From positions 1-34,628 of the IMG/VR virus record IMGVR_UViG_3300042391_001284: a stretch of DNA of 34,628 bases, one strand, 5' to 3'. The stretch is from a virus. Shown here piece by piece: positions 27,414 to 33,315 of this stretch (its first letter is position 1; the number at the start of each line of letters is the position of its first letter). The translations under genes and the position numbers were made by a program. A model generated the notes under the pieces. The model searched no databases, was not told where the DNA came from, and worked only from the letters and a program-made list of their open reading frames with translations.

Positions 27414-28028
27414 TTAGCTTACTAAAGTAAACTCATCTTCAATCATTTTGAATTCACTTGGTGATTTTTCATTCATGTACAACAGTTCATATGTATCATA
27501 GGTAAGTACGCCACTTGCTTCAAGTGCAAAACGCTTACTGAAAGCTGGAGACACCCTTGTTGGGATGAATTGATTCACGTGGGCTAACTTGCTATCAGTG
27601 AATTTCTTATTATTATAGAAATTATATATCTTTGTATGGTCTTTAATACCTTTTAAGATAACTTCATTTTCTGTGAAGGCGCTAAAATCAAAGTTAATCA
27701 AAATCGCCGCATCAAAAACGATCCCATGGTTAGTATAGAGATCAAATAGGTATAGACAATCTTGTCCAGTTCCAATGAATACTCTTGATTGGTAATTGAT
27801 CTCCCAATGTATGGCTAAGTTCCTGTAGTACTGCTTAACTTTAGCCTTGATCTCTGCTTCAGACAGATTGTTTCTGTCATGTGTGTCGATAAGGGTAATT
27901 GAGTGATCATACTTGAACTGATTACTGAAATTATTGATTGGATTTATAAATAACTTCTCTGATCCTAATAAGAAGTACTGGTTTATTGTTGTTGTTGACT
28001 TAAATTCTGTCATTTCATTAATATTCAT
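27414..28028 (-). CDS. Protein of 204 aa, unknown
   Basis: ATG 28028 is chosen over the upstream ATG (28097) because AAAGGA lies seven bases before it. Mixed alpha/beta, with strands around SITLIDTHDR and GIVFDAAILINFDFSAF and a Gly-Thr-Gly turn (FIGTGQDCLYLFDLY). Possibly a nucleotide- or peptide-modifying enzyme, but no family recognised. Opposite in direction to its neighbours, so independently controlled. Confidence 0.6.
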   Translation of the reverse strand: MNINEMTEFKSTTTINQYFLLGSEKLFINPINNFSNQFKYDHSITLIDTHDRNNLSEAEIKAKVKQYYRNLAIHWEINYQSRVFIGTGQDCLYLFDLYTNHGIVFDAAILINFDFSAFTENEVILKGIKDHTKIYNFYNNKKFTDSKLAHVNQFIPTRVSPAFSKRFALEASGVLTYDTYELLYMNEKSPSEFKMIEDEFTLVS

Positions 28029-28077
28029 ATCAAATCCTTTTATATGTTTGGCATTGTTAGGGTGTAAAGAGGTGTTC

Positions 28078-28248
28078 TTAGTAAGCTTCATAGGCATAGT
28101 TGTCCGTGTCGAAGTTCATGTGGCTGTAATCAGTGTTGTTTGACCCATAGGAGCTGAAGGCTGATTGATAGATATCATCTATAGCAGACATATCGTAGAG
28201 ACCTTCAGAGCTTGTGTCTTTGGCGGGACCTATTTTCTTGTTTGTCAT
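28078..28248 (-). CDS. Small Tyr/Asn/Asp-rich protein
   Basis: 56 aa from ATG 28248 with AAGGAG upstream. Begins MTNKKIGPAKDTSSEG, then a Ser/Tyr/Asp/Asn-rich tail (SSYGSNNTDYSHMNFD), probably disordered. Co-oriented with the 204-aa gene. Unknown. Confidence 0.55.
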   Translation of the reverse strand: MTNKKIGPAKDTSSEGLYDMSAIDDIYQSAFSSYGSNNTDYSHMNFDTDNYAYEAY

Positions 28249-28408
28249 ATATTTCTCCTTGTTAGGTGTCAGCATTCTCTGACAAGAGGAAACCTATCAG
28301 GGTACTTGAGTCATTTGCAACCTGTAGGGGAATATTTCTTGGATTTCTTTTGGTAACCTCTATAAACGTATAAAGATCTATATGTGTTTTTATTGGGGGG
28401 AAAATTTT

Positions 28409-28437
28409 TTGACTTGAACGATATGTGAACATATATA
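28409..28437 (+). promoter_or_regulatory. Sigma70-like promoter before the mini-cistron array
   Basis: TTGACT (28409-28414), exactly 17 bases, TATATA (28432-28437), on the plus strand. It lies in the roughly 345-base gap (28249-28594) together with a perfect palindrome ACTGTACAGT (28502-28511), a GTGTTA/TAACAC hairpin and the first TATAAATA box. The palindrome could be an operator for a phage or host repressor. Confidence 0.5.
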
Positions 28438-28501
28438 AGGATATATAAATTCTTAAATAGGTAGAATATGGGAAAAAGTATAAAGGGGTAATGATTATTA
28501 T

Positions 28502-28537
28502 ACTGTACAGTGTTATATTTTTAACACGCCCCGTACA
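28502..28537. promoter_or_regulatory. Possible operator: palindrome and direct GTACAGT repeat
   Basis: ACTGTACAGT is a perfect palindrome; GTACAGT recurs at about 28533, with a GTGTTA/TAACAC stem between. It sits between a sigma70-like promoter and the first TATAAATA box, the expected position for a regulator binding site. Confidence 0.4.
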
Positions 28538-28546
28538 GTATACCCC

Positions 28547-28554
28547 TATAAATA
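28547..28554 (+). promoter_or_regulatory. TATAAATA promoter 1
   Basis: Exact TATAAATA, followed by TATCCGTGGCACAT. The same octamer lies before every mini-cistron; it is the consensus -10 of T4 late promoters. Confidence 0.7.
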
Positions 28555-28594
28555 TATCCGTGGCACATTCCCAACACAACCTAGGAGGTTGCAC

Positions 28595-28789
28595 ATGGCC
28601 ACACAAAAGAAAATCAGCAAGTACGCGCCAAAGCCAGAGTTCCTTGATGCATGCCGTTCACGCGGTATGCAAGCAGGCACACTCACAGGCAAAGCCGAAT
28701 TTGCAGTAGCAAAGGCCACCTACGTCACAGTAGTAGGTTCAGCCGCAGCTGCGAAAGGCCTCATCGCAGGCCACAAGGCAAACCGCTAG
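28595..28789 (+). CDS. Mini-cistron 1: small basic Ala-rich protein
   Basis: 64 aa from ATG 28595 with AGGAGG eight bases upstream. Basic N-terminus (TQKKISKYAPKP), then an Ala/Val-rich helix (TYVTVVGSAAAAKGLIAGH) that may be membrane-associated, ending KANR. Followed by a strong hairpin. Unknown. Confidence 0.7.
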   Translation: MATQKKISKYAPKPEFLDACRSRGMQAGTLTGKAEFAVAKATYVTVVGSAAAAKGLIAGHKANR

Positions 28790-28810
28790 TCATAGCAGGC
28801 TTGTCACATA

Positions 28811-28838
28811 GCTCAGGGTCCTCTCGGGGACCTTGAGC
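28811..28838 (+). terminator. Hairpin after mini-cistron 1
   Basis: GCTCAGGGTCC paired with GGACCTTGAGC around a short loop, 21 bases after the stop, before a T/A-rich stretch. Confidence 0.6.
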
Positions 28839-28890
28839 GAACTAACTTTATACTTATTTAATTTATATTTATTATTATATTTATATCTAT

Positions 28891-28898
28891 TATAAATA
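28891..28898 (+). promoter_or_regulatory. TATAAATA promoter 2
   Basis: Exact octamer 52 bases before mini-cistron 2, preceded by an AT-rich run. Confidence 0.68.
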
Positions 28899-28949
28899 CA
28901 TCTATGTAGACAATTCCGTCTACCCTTAGTCTCGTGAAAGGAGACTATC

Positions 28950-29150
28950 ATGTTAGGCTTCCGCAAGAAAGCAATCAATCAGAAGTCCGTTTATGAGTTG
29001 CAAACTCGTTTGGACACACTGATTCGTAAGCGTAGCGAGCTCGATGTAGCTATTAGCGAAGTCCTTGGTAACCTCAAGGACAACGAGTTGCTCGCAATGA
29101 TCAATGTTCGTGATCATGGTACAGGCATCACGCCTTACCAGTATCAATAA
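28950..29150 (+). CDS. Mini-cistron 2: small coiled-coil protein
   Basis: 66 aa. ATG 28950 after GAAAGGAGACTATC. Helical heptad-like region KSVYELQTRLDTLIRKRSEL and a short polar tail. The ribosome binding site is inside a GTCTC/GAGAC hairpin. Unknown. Confidence 0.7.
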   Translation: MLGFRKKAINQKSVYELQTRLDTLIRKRSELDVAISEVLGNLKDNELLAMINVRDHGTGITPYQYQ

Positions 29151-29154
29151 CGTT

Positions 29155-29198
29155 GTGGTATTGGTGGTCATCCTTTGGGGTGACTACCTTTACCACGT
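29155..29198 (+). terminator. Hairpin after mini-cistron 2
   Basis: GTGGTA and GGTGGTCATCC pair with GGGTGACTACC and TACCAC in a long stem before a T-rich stretch. Confidence 0.55.
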
Positions 29199-29206
29199 TT
29201 ATACTT

Positions 29207-29214
29207 TATAAATA
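29207..29214 (+). promoter_or_regulatory. TATAAATA promoter 3
   Basis: Exact octamer; downstream TACCTGTGCCACATTCCC closely matches the sequence after promoter 1. Confidence 0.7.
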
Positions 29215-29250
29215 TACCTGTGCCACATTCCCTTCGCGAAAGGAGACATT

Positions 29251-29367
29251 ATGTCCTATTGGCAGGCATACAAAAAGGTACTTTCAATGAATTTGAAAGT
29301 TACCGGTGTTGTTGCGTTGTTAGTAGCTGCTGCTTTGGCAGTTGACTACGCACGCAAAACACGCTAG
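29251..29367 (+). CDS. Mini-cistron 3: 38-aa single-pass membrane peptide
   Basis: ATG 29251 after GAAAGGAGACATT. Basic start (MSYWQAYKKVLSMNLK), one transmembrane helix of about 17 residues (TGVVALLVAAALAV), then DYARKTR. By size and topology a small membrane protein, for example a lysis or envelope-modifying peptide; function not recognised. Confidence 0.65.
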   Translation: MSYWQAYKKVLSMNLKVTGVVALLVAAALAVDYARKTR

Positions 29368-29371
29368 CTTA

Positions 29372-29397
29372 GTGCCCCCCTCCCCCTGGGGGGGTAC
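29372..29397 (+). terminator. C/G-run hairpin after mini-cistron 3
   Basis: A CCCCCC/GGGGGG stem flanked by GT/AC. Confidence 0.55.
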
Positions 29398-29416
29398 TGC
29401 TAGTTACCTTATATTT

Positions 29417-29424
29417 TATAAATA
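29417..29424 (+). promoter_or_regulatory. TATAAATA promoter 4
   Basis: Exact octamer 37 bases before mini-cistron 4, followed by TTACCTTGAACCC. Confidence 0.68.
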
Positions 29425-29460
29425 TTACCTTGAACCCTAGTCTCACGAAAGGAGACCATT

Positions 29461-29577
29461 ATGACTGAGTCATTTGACCCGGTTAAAGTAGCAATTGATT
29501 ACAATCAAGACCCTTCTCATGAAGAGACTTGTCATTGTGAACATTGTGTTTGGTACGCCGAATCTCTCGGTGGCTGA
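29461..29577 (+). CDS. Mini-cistron 4: 38-aa Cys/His-rich peptide
   Basis: ATG 29461 after GAAAGGAGACCATT; the ribosome binding site is in a GTCTC/GAGAC hairpin. Residues ETCHCEHCVW give a CHCEHC cluster suited to one metal ion. Acidic N-terminus. Unknown. Confidence 0.65.
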   Translation: MTESFDPVKVAIDYNQDPSHEETCHCEHCVWYAESLGG

Positions 29578-29581
29578 ATTT

Positions 29582-29599
29582 GCTCCCTTCGGGGAGTAA
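29582..29599 (+). terminator. TTCG-loop hairpin after mini-cistron 4
   Basis: CTCCC-TTCG-GGGAG stem-loop close to the stop, then a T-rich tract. Confidence 0.65.
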
Positions 29600-29618
29600 G
29601 TTTAGTTATTTTATATTT

Positions 29619-29626
29619 TATAAATA
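29619..29626 (+). promoter_or_regulatory. TATAAATA promoter 5
   Basis: Exact octamer before a unit without a convincing protein gene. Confidence 0.68.
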
Positions 29627-29631
29627 TTTCT

Positions 29632-29758
29632 ATGGAGCGTTTACTGGAAACGTCCGGGAACGAAACAATGGCACCTGCTGTACACAGGCAAAAGCGTTGT
29701 CCTCTACCTTAGTACTCACTGAAAGGCACCATACGTGGTGTTGTGAGTACTAGGGTTT
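29632..29758 (+). ncRNA. Candidate structured ncRNA in unit 5
   Basis: Between a TATAAATA promoter and a very strong 13-bp hairpin (CTTAGTACTCAC paired with GTGAGTACTA around an inner GGCACCATACGTGGTG stem) there is no ORF with a ribosome binding site. Two further stems are possible (GCGTTT/AAACGT; CCTG/CAGG). A 26-codon ORF at 29632 would be leaderless, so RNA is preferred. It does not fold as a tRNA by eye. Confidence 0.45.
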
Positions 29759-29773
29759 ACTTCTTTTATATTA

Positions 29774-29781
29774 TATAAATA
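29774..29781 (+). promoter_or_regulatory. TATAAATA promoter 6
   Basis: Exact octamer, followed by TATCGGTGCTCCATTTCC. Confidence 0.68.
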
Positions 29782-29822
29782 TATCGGTGCTCCATTTCCT
29801 ACACGACTCAAGGAGGGTTGAT

Positions 29823-29981
29823 ATGAAGCATGAATCCCTGTACAACAAGTCCTACAACGCTGGGACTACTACGCGCTTGGCTATCAAGCGTGTTGTATCG
29901 AAAGTTGCAGACACTGGTCTTGCTGGAATCACAGTTGTTTGCGCATTCGGCGCAGCTGTGGCTCCCAAGCCTAAGCGTTAA
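29823..29981 (+). CDS. Mini-cistron 6: small basic membrane-type protein
   Basis: 52 aa from ATG 29823 after AAGGAGGGTTGAT. Basic N-terminal half (TTTRLAIKRVVSKVADTG), one hydrophobic stretch (LAGITVVCAFGAAVA), basic end PKPKR. Could span the membrane with an internal basic helix. Unknown. Confidence 0.65.
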   Translation: MKHESLYNKSYNAGTTTRLAIKRVVSKVADTGLAGITVVCAFGAAVAPKPKR

Positions 29982-30004
29982 CTGAGACTCCCCTCTCACC
30001 ACAT

Positions 30005-30024
30005 CTACCACCTTCGGGTGGTAG
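30005..30024 (+). terminator. TTCG-loop hairpin after mini-cistron 6
   Basis: CTACCACC-TTCG-GGTGGTAG perfect 8-bp stem, then TTTTATA. Confidence 0.7.
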
Positions 30025-30043
30025 CTCTGTGGATTTTATACTT

Positions 30044-30051
30044 TATAAATA
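30044..30051 (+). promoter_or_regulatory. TATAAATA promoter 7
   Basis: Exact octamer followed by TATCCTTGCAG. Confidence 0.68.
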
Positions 30052-30057
30052 TATCCT

Positions 30058-30303
30058 TGCAGTAGATTGACGTGACCAGCTCGTGAACAAGCTCGTGCTT
30101 TGGTGAACGACGACCCCTCTATGGCTACATTAGTGGAACAACACTAGTGCTAAGTATCCCTGAAAGGTCAGGGAATTGAAGCGTAAAACCTTCAAGGACA
30201 CAACCAACCGTTGGTACTTTGGGAGTGCAAACTCCAGTATGGTCCGGCCTGACAGTTGCAACATACCTATTGCGTCCTTGTCACCCTTCGGGGTGATGAG
30301 GAC
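30058..30303 (+). ncRNA. Unit 7: long transcript, ncRNA or atypical small gene
   Basis: About 245 bases with several stems (CATTAGTG/CACTAGTG, CCCTGA/TCAGGG, ACCAAC/GTTGGT, GGAGT/ACTCC) and a final TTCG hairpin at 30275-30303. A TTG-started ORF at 30176 (MKRKTFKDTTNRWYFG) follows AAAGG but does not stop before the hairpin; it contains a CGGC and, read as a quadruplet, would end inside the hairpin. I cannot decide between RNA and protein. No tRNA fold seen. Confidence 0.35.
30275..30303 (+). terminator. TTCG-loop hairpin after unit 7
   Basis: TCACCC-TTCG-GGGTGA, extended by an outer GTCCT/AGGAC pairing, then a T-rich tract. Confidence 0.68.
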
Positions 30304-30319
30304 TTTACTTTTATATATG

Positions 30320-30327
30320 TATAAATA
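30320..30327 (+). promoter_or_regulatory. TATAAATA promoter 8
   Basis: Exact octamer followed by TATCCTTGACATCATTC. Confidence 0.68.
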
Positions 30328-30372
30328 TATCCTTGACATCATTCACACTACAACTTCAGGAAGGAGGTGAAC

Positions 30373-30549
30373 ATGTCTGAATACAAGATTACAGATGCTC
30401 AGGTTCTGCGCAGTGCAGCCGGCTGGTACATCGGCTCCCTTTACTGGGATGGCGGTATGGACGCTTGGCTTCCTTGGACTCGTTATTCAGCTGGCTACTA
30501 TGCCACTGAAGCCGAGGCCGAGGCTGCTCTTCCAGCTTACGCTGACTGA
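30373..30549 (+). CDS. Mini-cistron 8: Trp/Tyr-rich small protein
   Basis: 58 aa from ATG 30373 after GGAAGGAGGTGAAC. Trp/Tyr/Gly-rich with WYIGSLYWDGGMDAWLPW, suggestive of a small beta-sheet domain, then a Glu/Ala-rich helix (YATEAEAEAALPAYAD). Unknown. Confidence 0.7.
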   Translation: MSEYKITDAQVLRSAAGWYIGSLYWDGGMDAWLPWTRYSAGYYATEAEAEAALPAYAD

Positions 30550-30560
30550 GCTATTACTTT

Positions 30561-30583
30561 ACTGCTCACCTTCGGGTGAGTAG
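30561..30583 (+). terminator. TTCG-loop hairpin after mini-cistron 8
   Basis: CTCACC-TTCG-GGTGAG extended by ACT/AGT, followed by TTTAGTTAACTTTAT. Confidence 0.68.
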
Positions 30584-30603
30584 TTTAGTTAACTTTATAT
30601 ATC

Positions 30604-30611
30604 TATAAATA
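30604..30611 (+). promoter_or_regulatory. TATAAATA promoter 9
   Basis: Exact octamer before a unit with no ATG. Confidence 0.68.
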
Positions 30612-30616
30612 TTTCT

Positions 30617-30716
30617 GCGGATAGCAACTGCCACACGACCTCAGAGTGTGGATCACAGCCACTGAGCCGACACTGGACACCCCGAACGACGGTTCGGGTT
30701 GTCACAGTTTTTTTTA
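30617..30716 (+). ncRNA. Candidate structured ncRNA in unit 9
   Basis: About 100 bases between TATAAATA and a terminator-like stem (CCCGAAC/GTTCGGG, 30681-30698, then a T-run at about 30707). There is no ATG. Competing stems CCACAC/GTGTGG and CTCAG/CTGAG suggest a switchable fold. It begins GCGGATAGC like some tRNAs, but no matching acceptor end follows. Confidence 0.5.
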
Positions 30717-30722
30717 TATACT

Positions 30723-30730
30723 TATAAATA
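30723..30730 (+). promoter_or_regulatory. TATAAATA promoter 10
   Basis: Exact octamer followed by TGCCTATGGCAATGG. Confidence 0.68.
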
Positions 30731-30758
30731 TGCCTATGGCAATGGTCGACTGCTCCAG

Positions 30759-30827
30759 ATGACTGAGAGTACACCGTTTTGCATCATTACCCTAATCCTT
30801 GTTGTTCTCCTTGTGGAACGACATTAA
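30759..30827 (+). CDS. Possible 22-aa membrane microprotein in unit 10
   Basis: MTESTPFCIITLILVVLLVERH: a polar start, a stretch of about 12 hydrophobic residues and a charged end. Its stop is directly followed by an AAGTCAC/GTGACTT hairpin, the same stop-then-hairpin order as in other units. No clear ribosome binding site, so the alternative is a structured RNA: ACCC-TAATCC pairs with GGATTA-GGGT around two inner stems. Confidence 0.4.
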   Translation: MTESTPFCIITLILVVLLVERH

Positions 30828-30866
30828 GTCACTTGTGACTTTGAATGTGGATTATGGGTAGTGGTG
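30795..30866 (+). ncRNA. Three-way-junction-like fold in unit 10
   Basis: TAATCC/GGATTA closing stem, inner TGTTGTTC/GAACGACA stem and AAGTCAC/GTGACTT hairpin. It may be the 3' end of the microprotein mRNA or a separate small RNA. Confidence 0.35.
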
Positions 30867-30884
30867 CTTAATTGTTTATATATT

Positions 30885-30892
30885 TATAAATA
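30885..30892 (+). promoter_or_regulatory. TATAAATA promoter 11
   Basis: Exact octamer followed by TATCTCTGTCCTATTCC. Confidence 0.68.
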
Positions 30893-30929
30893 TATCTCTG
30901 TCCTATTCCTCTACACGATTGGAGATCGT

Positions 30930-31118
30930 ATGAGACTCAATGACACTACTTGTTGGTGTTGCGTTTGCAATGTGCAGCTTGCTCCTATGGAAGGTCGAAT
31001 CCTTTGGGATGATGACCACTTCCGTAACTATTGCAAGCCTCATGCAACAGAGTTGCTTGAAGCACGCAAGCAACGCAAGTCCAAGAAGAAGAACGCAGGC
31101 ATTACGCCAATGTTCTAG
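30930..31118 (+). CDS. Mini-cistron 11: zinc-finger-like small protein
   Basis: 62 aa from ATG 30930 after TTGGAGATCGT. CWCCVCNVQL, then HFRNYCKPH about 25 residues on: a CxxC/CxxxH-type metal site. Lys/Arg-rich C-terminus (RKQRKSKKKN) suits nucleic-acid binding. Candidate early regulator; not recognised. Confidence 0.72.
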   Translation: MRLNDTTCWCCVCNVQLAPMEGRILWDDDHFRNYCKPHATELLEARKQRKSKKKNAGITPMF

Positions 31119-31122
31119 TTTA

Positions 31123-31146
31123 GTGAGCCACCTTAGGGTGGTTCGC
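31123..31146 (+). terminator. Hairpin after mini-cistron 11
   Basis: GTGAGCCACC-TTAG-GGTGGTTCGC, 10-bp stem with one wobble pair, then TTTA. Confidence 0.65.
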
Positions 31147-31164
31147 TTTACTGTGTTATATATC

Positions 31165-31172
31165 TATAAATA
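31165..31172 (+). promoter_or_regulatory. TATAAATA promoter 12
   Basis: Exact octamer followed by CTCCGTTGAACC. Confidence 0.68.
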
Positions 31173-31221
31173 CTCCGTTGAACCTTTAGTGACAGGTCCA
31201 AGTCACAGAGAGTAGGTAATT

Positions 31222-31563
31222 ATGTCCAAGTTCCATGTAAATTGGATTTCCAGCAAGCAAAGTAAGTACGGTACCCACCAGATGCTGCTGCAGCCACTCG
31301 AGTCTCACACAGTTGAGCGCGATGTAACTGCTAAGCCTGTCTGGTGTGTCTGGCTTCCTGCTGCGAAACTTCCAGAATACACTGAGTTCCTCAAACAGGC
31401 TCAGGATTCTTCCATGAAGTTTGTTATGGAAGCAGACGTCCTTGAAATCAAGTCGGCTGCTGTGTTTACCCAGAAGGACGGGTCCATTACACAGGATCTC
31501 GTAATCAAGTTTGCAGGCAAGGTCTCCAAGTCAGTGGAGGTAGACTCTTCCGTAACTTGGTAG
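31222..31563 (+). CDS. Mini-cistron 12: protein of 113 aa
   Basis: ATG 31222 after GAGTAGGTAATT (weak site). Beta-strand-rich with QMLLQPLESHTVERDVT, KPVWCVWLPAAKL and IKFAGKVSKSVEVDSS. Its general layout and size resemble the next gene (31722), possibly distant paralogs. Unknown. Confidence 0.72.
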   Translation: MSKFHVNWISSKQSKYGTHQMLLQPLESHTVERDVTAKPVWCVWLPAAKLPEYTEFLKQAQDSSMKFVMEADVLEIKSAAVFTQKDGSITQDLVIKFAGKVSKSVEVDSSVTW

Positions 31564-31578
31564 CACGGGTCCAGTAGT

Positions 31579-31622
31579 ACAGTTAAGTTTCCAGCACATC
31601 TTGCGGGTGTGTTGGGACTTAA
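31579..31622 (+). terminator. Hairpin after mini-cistron 12
   Basis: TTAAG and TCCAGCAC pair with GTGTTGGGA and CTTAA around a GC-rich loop; T-run follows at 31625. Confidence 0.6.
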
Positions 31623-31655
31623 CATTTTTTATATATATATATTATATTTATATAT

Positions 31656-31663
31656 TCTAAATA
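31656..31663 (+). promoter_or_regulatory. Variant promoter 13 (TCTAAATA)
   Basis: One mismatch to TATAAATA, in the same place relative to hairpin and gene, followed by TCACGGTGGCG. Confidence 0.5.
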
Positions 31664-31721
31664 TCACGGTGGCGATATTCTTCGTCAATCCAAATCAAGC
31701 CTAACAGTTCAGGAGACTATC

Positions 31722-32159
31722 ATGGCAAAATTCCAAATTTCAGGTATTACAGACAGCGTTGCTAAAGATGAAAAGACAGGCGAAATAACTCGTCGTAAGT
31801 TTCTTTGTCAACGGCCAGTAGACGCAGACGGGCTCATCGTGCCTGTCTTCGCACCACAGGTTGTCGCAAGTCGTGGCCAAGCATTCGCTGTTTGGTTCGA
31901 GACCAAGTCGGTCGACGAAGCAACCAAGGCAGTCTTCAATCCAGCACAACACATTGTTGATCTGTTGAAGGCTAACAAGGCAACAGGCAAGCAATTGTTC
32001 ATTGAGTGCAAACTCACGAACATTGAGCAGTCTGATCCAGTTCCAGGTGATGTGGCAAAGGGTAATGAAAACACCATTTACCAAACCATCACATTCCAAA
32101 TCGATAGGTCACAGCCACGCCGATTGCTCGAAGTTGAGCCAGCGGGTTGGGTGCTCTAG
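31722..32159 (+). CDS. Mini-cistron 13: protein of 145 aa with a CGG read as a triplet
   Basis: ATG 31722 after AGGAGACTATC. Beta-rich: MAKFQISGITDSVAKDEKTG, RKFLCQRPVDADGL, VVASRGQAFAVWFETKSV, LFIECKLTNIEQ. Codon 30 is CAA-CGG-CCA and the protein continues in the same frame for 115 codons, so here CGG acts as an ordinary arginine triplet; quadruplet reading would hit TAG two codons later. This is one of two clear exceptions to the recoding of the leftward arm. Function unknown. Confidence 0.78.
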   Translation: MAKFQISGITDSVAKDEKTGEITRRKFLCQRPVDADGLIVPVFAPQVVASRGQAFAVWFETKSVDEATKAVFNPAQHIVDLLKANKATGKQLFIECKLTNIEQSDPVPGDVAKGNENTIYQTITFQIDRSQPRRLLEVEPAGWVL

Positions 32160-32178
32160 ATTGGAAGTTCTTTAGGGT

Positions 32179-32214
32179 TAGTAAGGGCAGGGGTATCCAC
32201 CTCTGTTCTTACTA
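32179..32214 (+). terminator. Long hairpin after mini-cistron 13
   Basis: TAGTAAG and GGCAGGGG pair with CACCTCTGTT and CTTACTA. Confidence 0.6.
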
Positions 32215-32277
32215 CTCTACAAGTATACATCATCAAGTCCCATCCATATACATCTATCTCATACAAAGGAGAGATAT

Positions 32278-32460
32278 ATGACAACACCAACCACATCCAA
32301 CACTGCTTTGTTTGCCGCCGCAGACCAAGCACTCATCAATCACTCTAAGGCATTCATTGCCTACCAGAATACTCTAGTTCAATGGATTGCACCAGATGGT
32401 GTAATGTACATTGACATATATCCAGTAATCCTTCAGTTGAAGGCTGATTACGAGATATAA
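32278..32460 (+). CDS. Protein of 60 aa, unknown
   Basis: ATG 32278 after AAAGGAGAGATAT. Ala/Asn/Thr-rich helical N-terminus (TALFAAADQALINHSKAF), then VQWIAPDGVMYIDIYP. No TATAAATA; TACAAGTATA upstream at about 32218 may be a diverged promoter. Unknown. Confidence 0.65.
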   Translation: MTTPTTSNTALFAAADQALINHSKAFIAYQNTLVQWIAPDGVMYIDIYPVILQLKADYEI

Positions 32461-32837
32461 CAAATGTCTTGTTCGGTTTGGGCGCCGCATCAAGCAAAAA
32501 CAATAGCAGATACTTATCAGGACTAGTAACTAGTTTACATATAGTCATTGTGCATATGCACTGCTAACCCCAACGGTTTCTAGTCTTTCCGTTCAAAAAA
32601 GACTTTATTCTCTATACAAGTATATCCACATACTTTATAAAATATTAATATATTGTTAGACGAGCGACTAAATCAGGCGCTTGCAGGGGGGTACCCATAT
32701 GCTAGGGTTCTGTACAGACATTGTTGGACTGTCTTTCAGGATACACAATGCTAGATTATGGATACCTCCCTCTCACTCACTATTTCGGTAATACCAACTA
32801 ATGCCAAATACATATCAGACTAATCAAAGGAACAATT
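32461..32837. other. Gap of 377 bases without a recognised gene
   Basis: Holds CTATACAAGTATATCC (about 32615), similar to the sequences around the array promoters, AT-rich tracts, and a GC-rich patch GGGGGGTACCC near 32685. No tRNA, no ORF with a ribosome binding site. Possibly a promoter/regulatory region for the next cluster. Confidence 0.4.
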
Positions 32838-33107
32838 ATGCCAGCATATACCTTACACAGCAATGTGACTCACTATAGCATTGATGACGTCTATGACGGA
32901 GACTGCTATTTCATATGTGAGTTCGAACATTCAACCTTAGACCATTCAGATGGGTTCTCTAATATCCATCGTAATTCTCTACCCACAGTAGAGTCTATAT
33001 TCCCTACTTGTATACAGTGTCTCTACGCAATGATTCAAAGCCTTGAATTTCGCGTCGAAGAACTTACTTCATTACAAGATATTTGTTATAAGTATCATTC
33101 ATCCTAA
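32838..33107 (+). CDS. Protein of 89 aa, unknown
   Basis: ATG 32838 after AAAGGAACAATT. Asp/Ser/His-rich with CYFICEFEHSTLDHSDGF and CIQCLYAMIQSLEFR, four or more Cys but no canonical zinc spacing. First of a tight six-gene cluster. Unknown. Confidence 0.6.
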   Translation: MPAYTLHSNVTHYSIDDVYDGDCYFICEFEHSTLDHSDGFSNIHRNSLPTVESIFPTCIQCLYAMIQSLEFRVEELTSLQDICYKYHSS

Positions 33108-33118
33108 AAGGAGTAATT

Positions 33119-33313
33119 ATGTCATCAGAAATCCGTAACCTAGAGCAAATAGTCCACAACCTGGACTGTTTAGCTCACGAGATAGGCGTACTCAATCTTG
33201 AGCTTGGCCTATATGAAGAAACTGACCTTAGAAAGTTTCAGTCATCCCTACTTAGACTAGCTACCAAGCTAGATAAGATTCATAATCATATACCTACATC
33301 AACAAAGGAGTGA
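33119..33313 (+). CDS. Small helical protein, unknown
   Basis: 64 aa from ATG 33119 after AAAAGGAGTAATT. Leu/Glu-rich helices (NLEQIVHNLDCLAHEIGVL). Its stop lies inside the next ribosome binding region. Unknown. Confidence 0.62.
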   Translation: MSSEIRNLEQIVHNLDCLAHEIGVLNLELGLYEETDLRKFQSSLLRLATKLDKIHNHIPTSTKE

Positions 33314-33315
33314 CT

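Noticed and set aside
29632-29712. 26-codon ORF in unit 5
   Set aside because: Its ATG lies about six bases after the promoter octamer, leaving no room for a ribosome binding site.
30176-30370. 64-aa TTG-started ORF in unit 7
   Set aside because: It runs through the terminator hairpin and into the next promoter; kept only as a possibility within the unit 7 entry.
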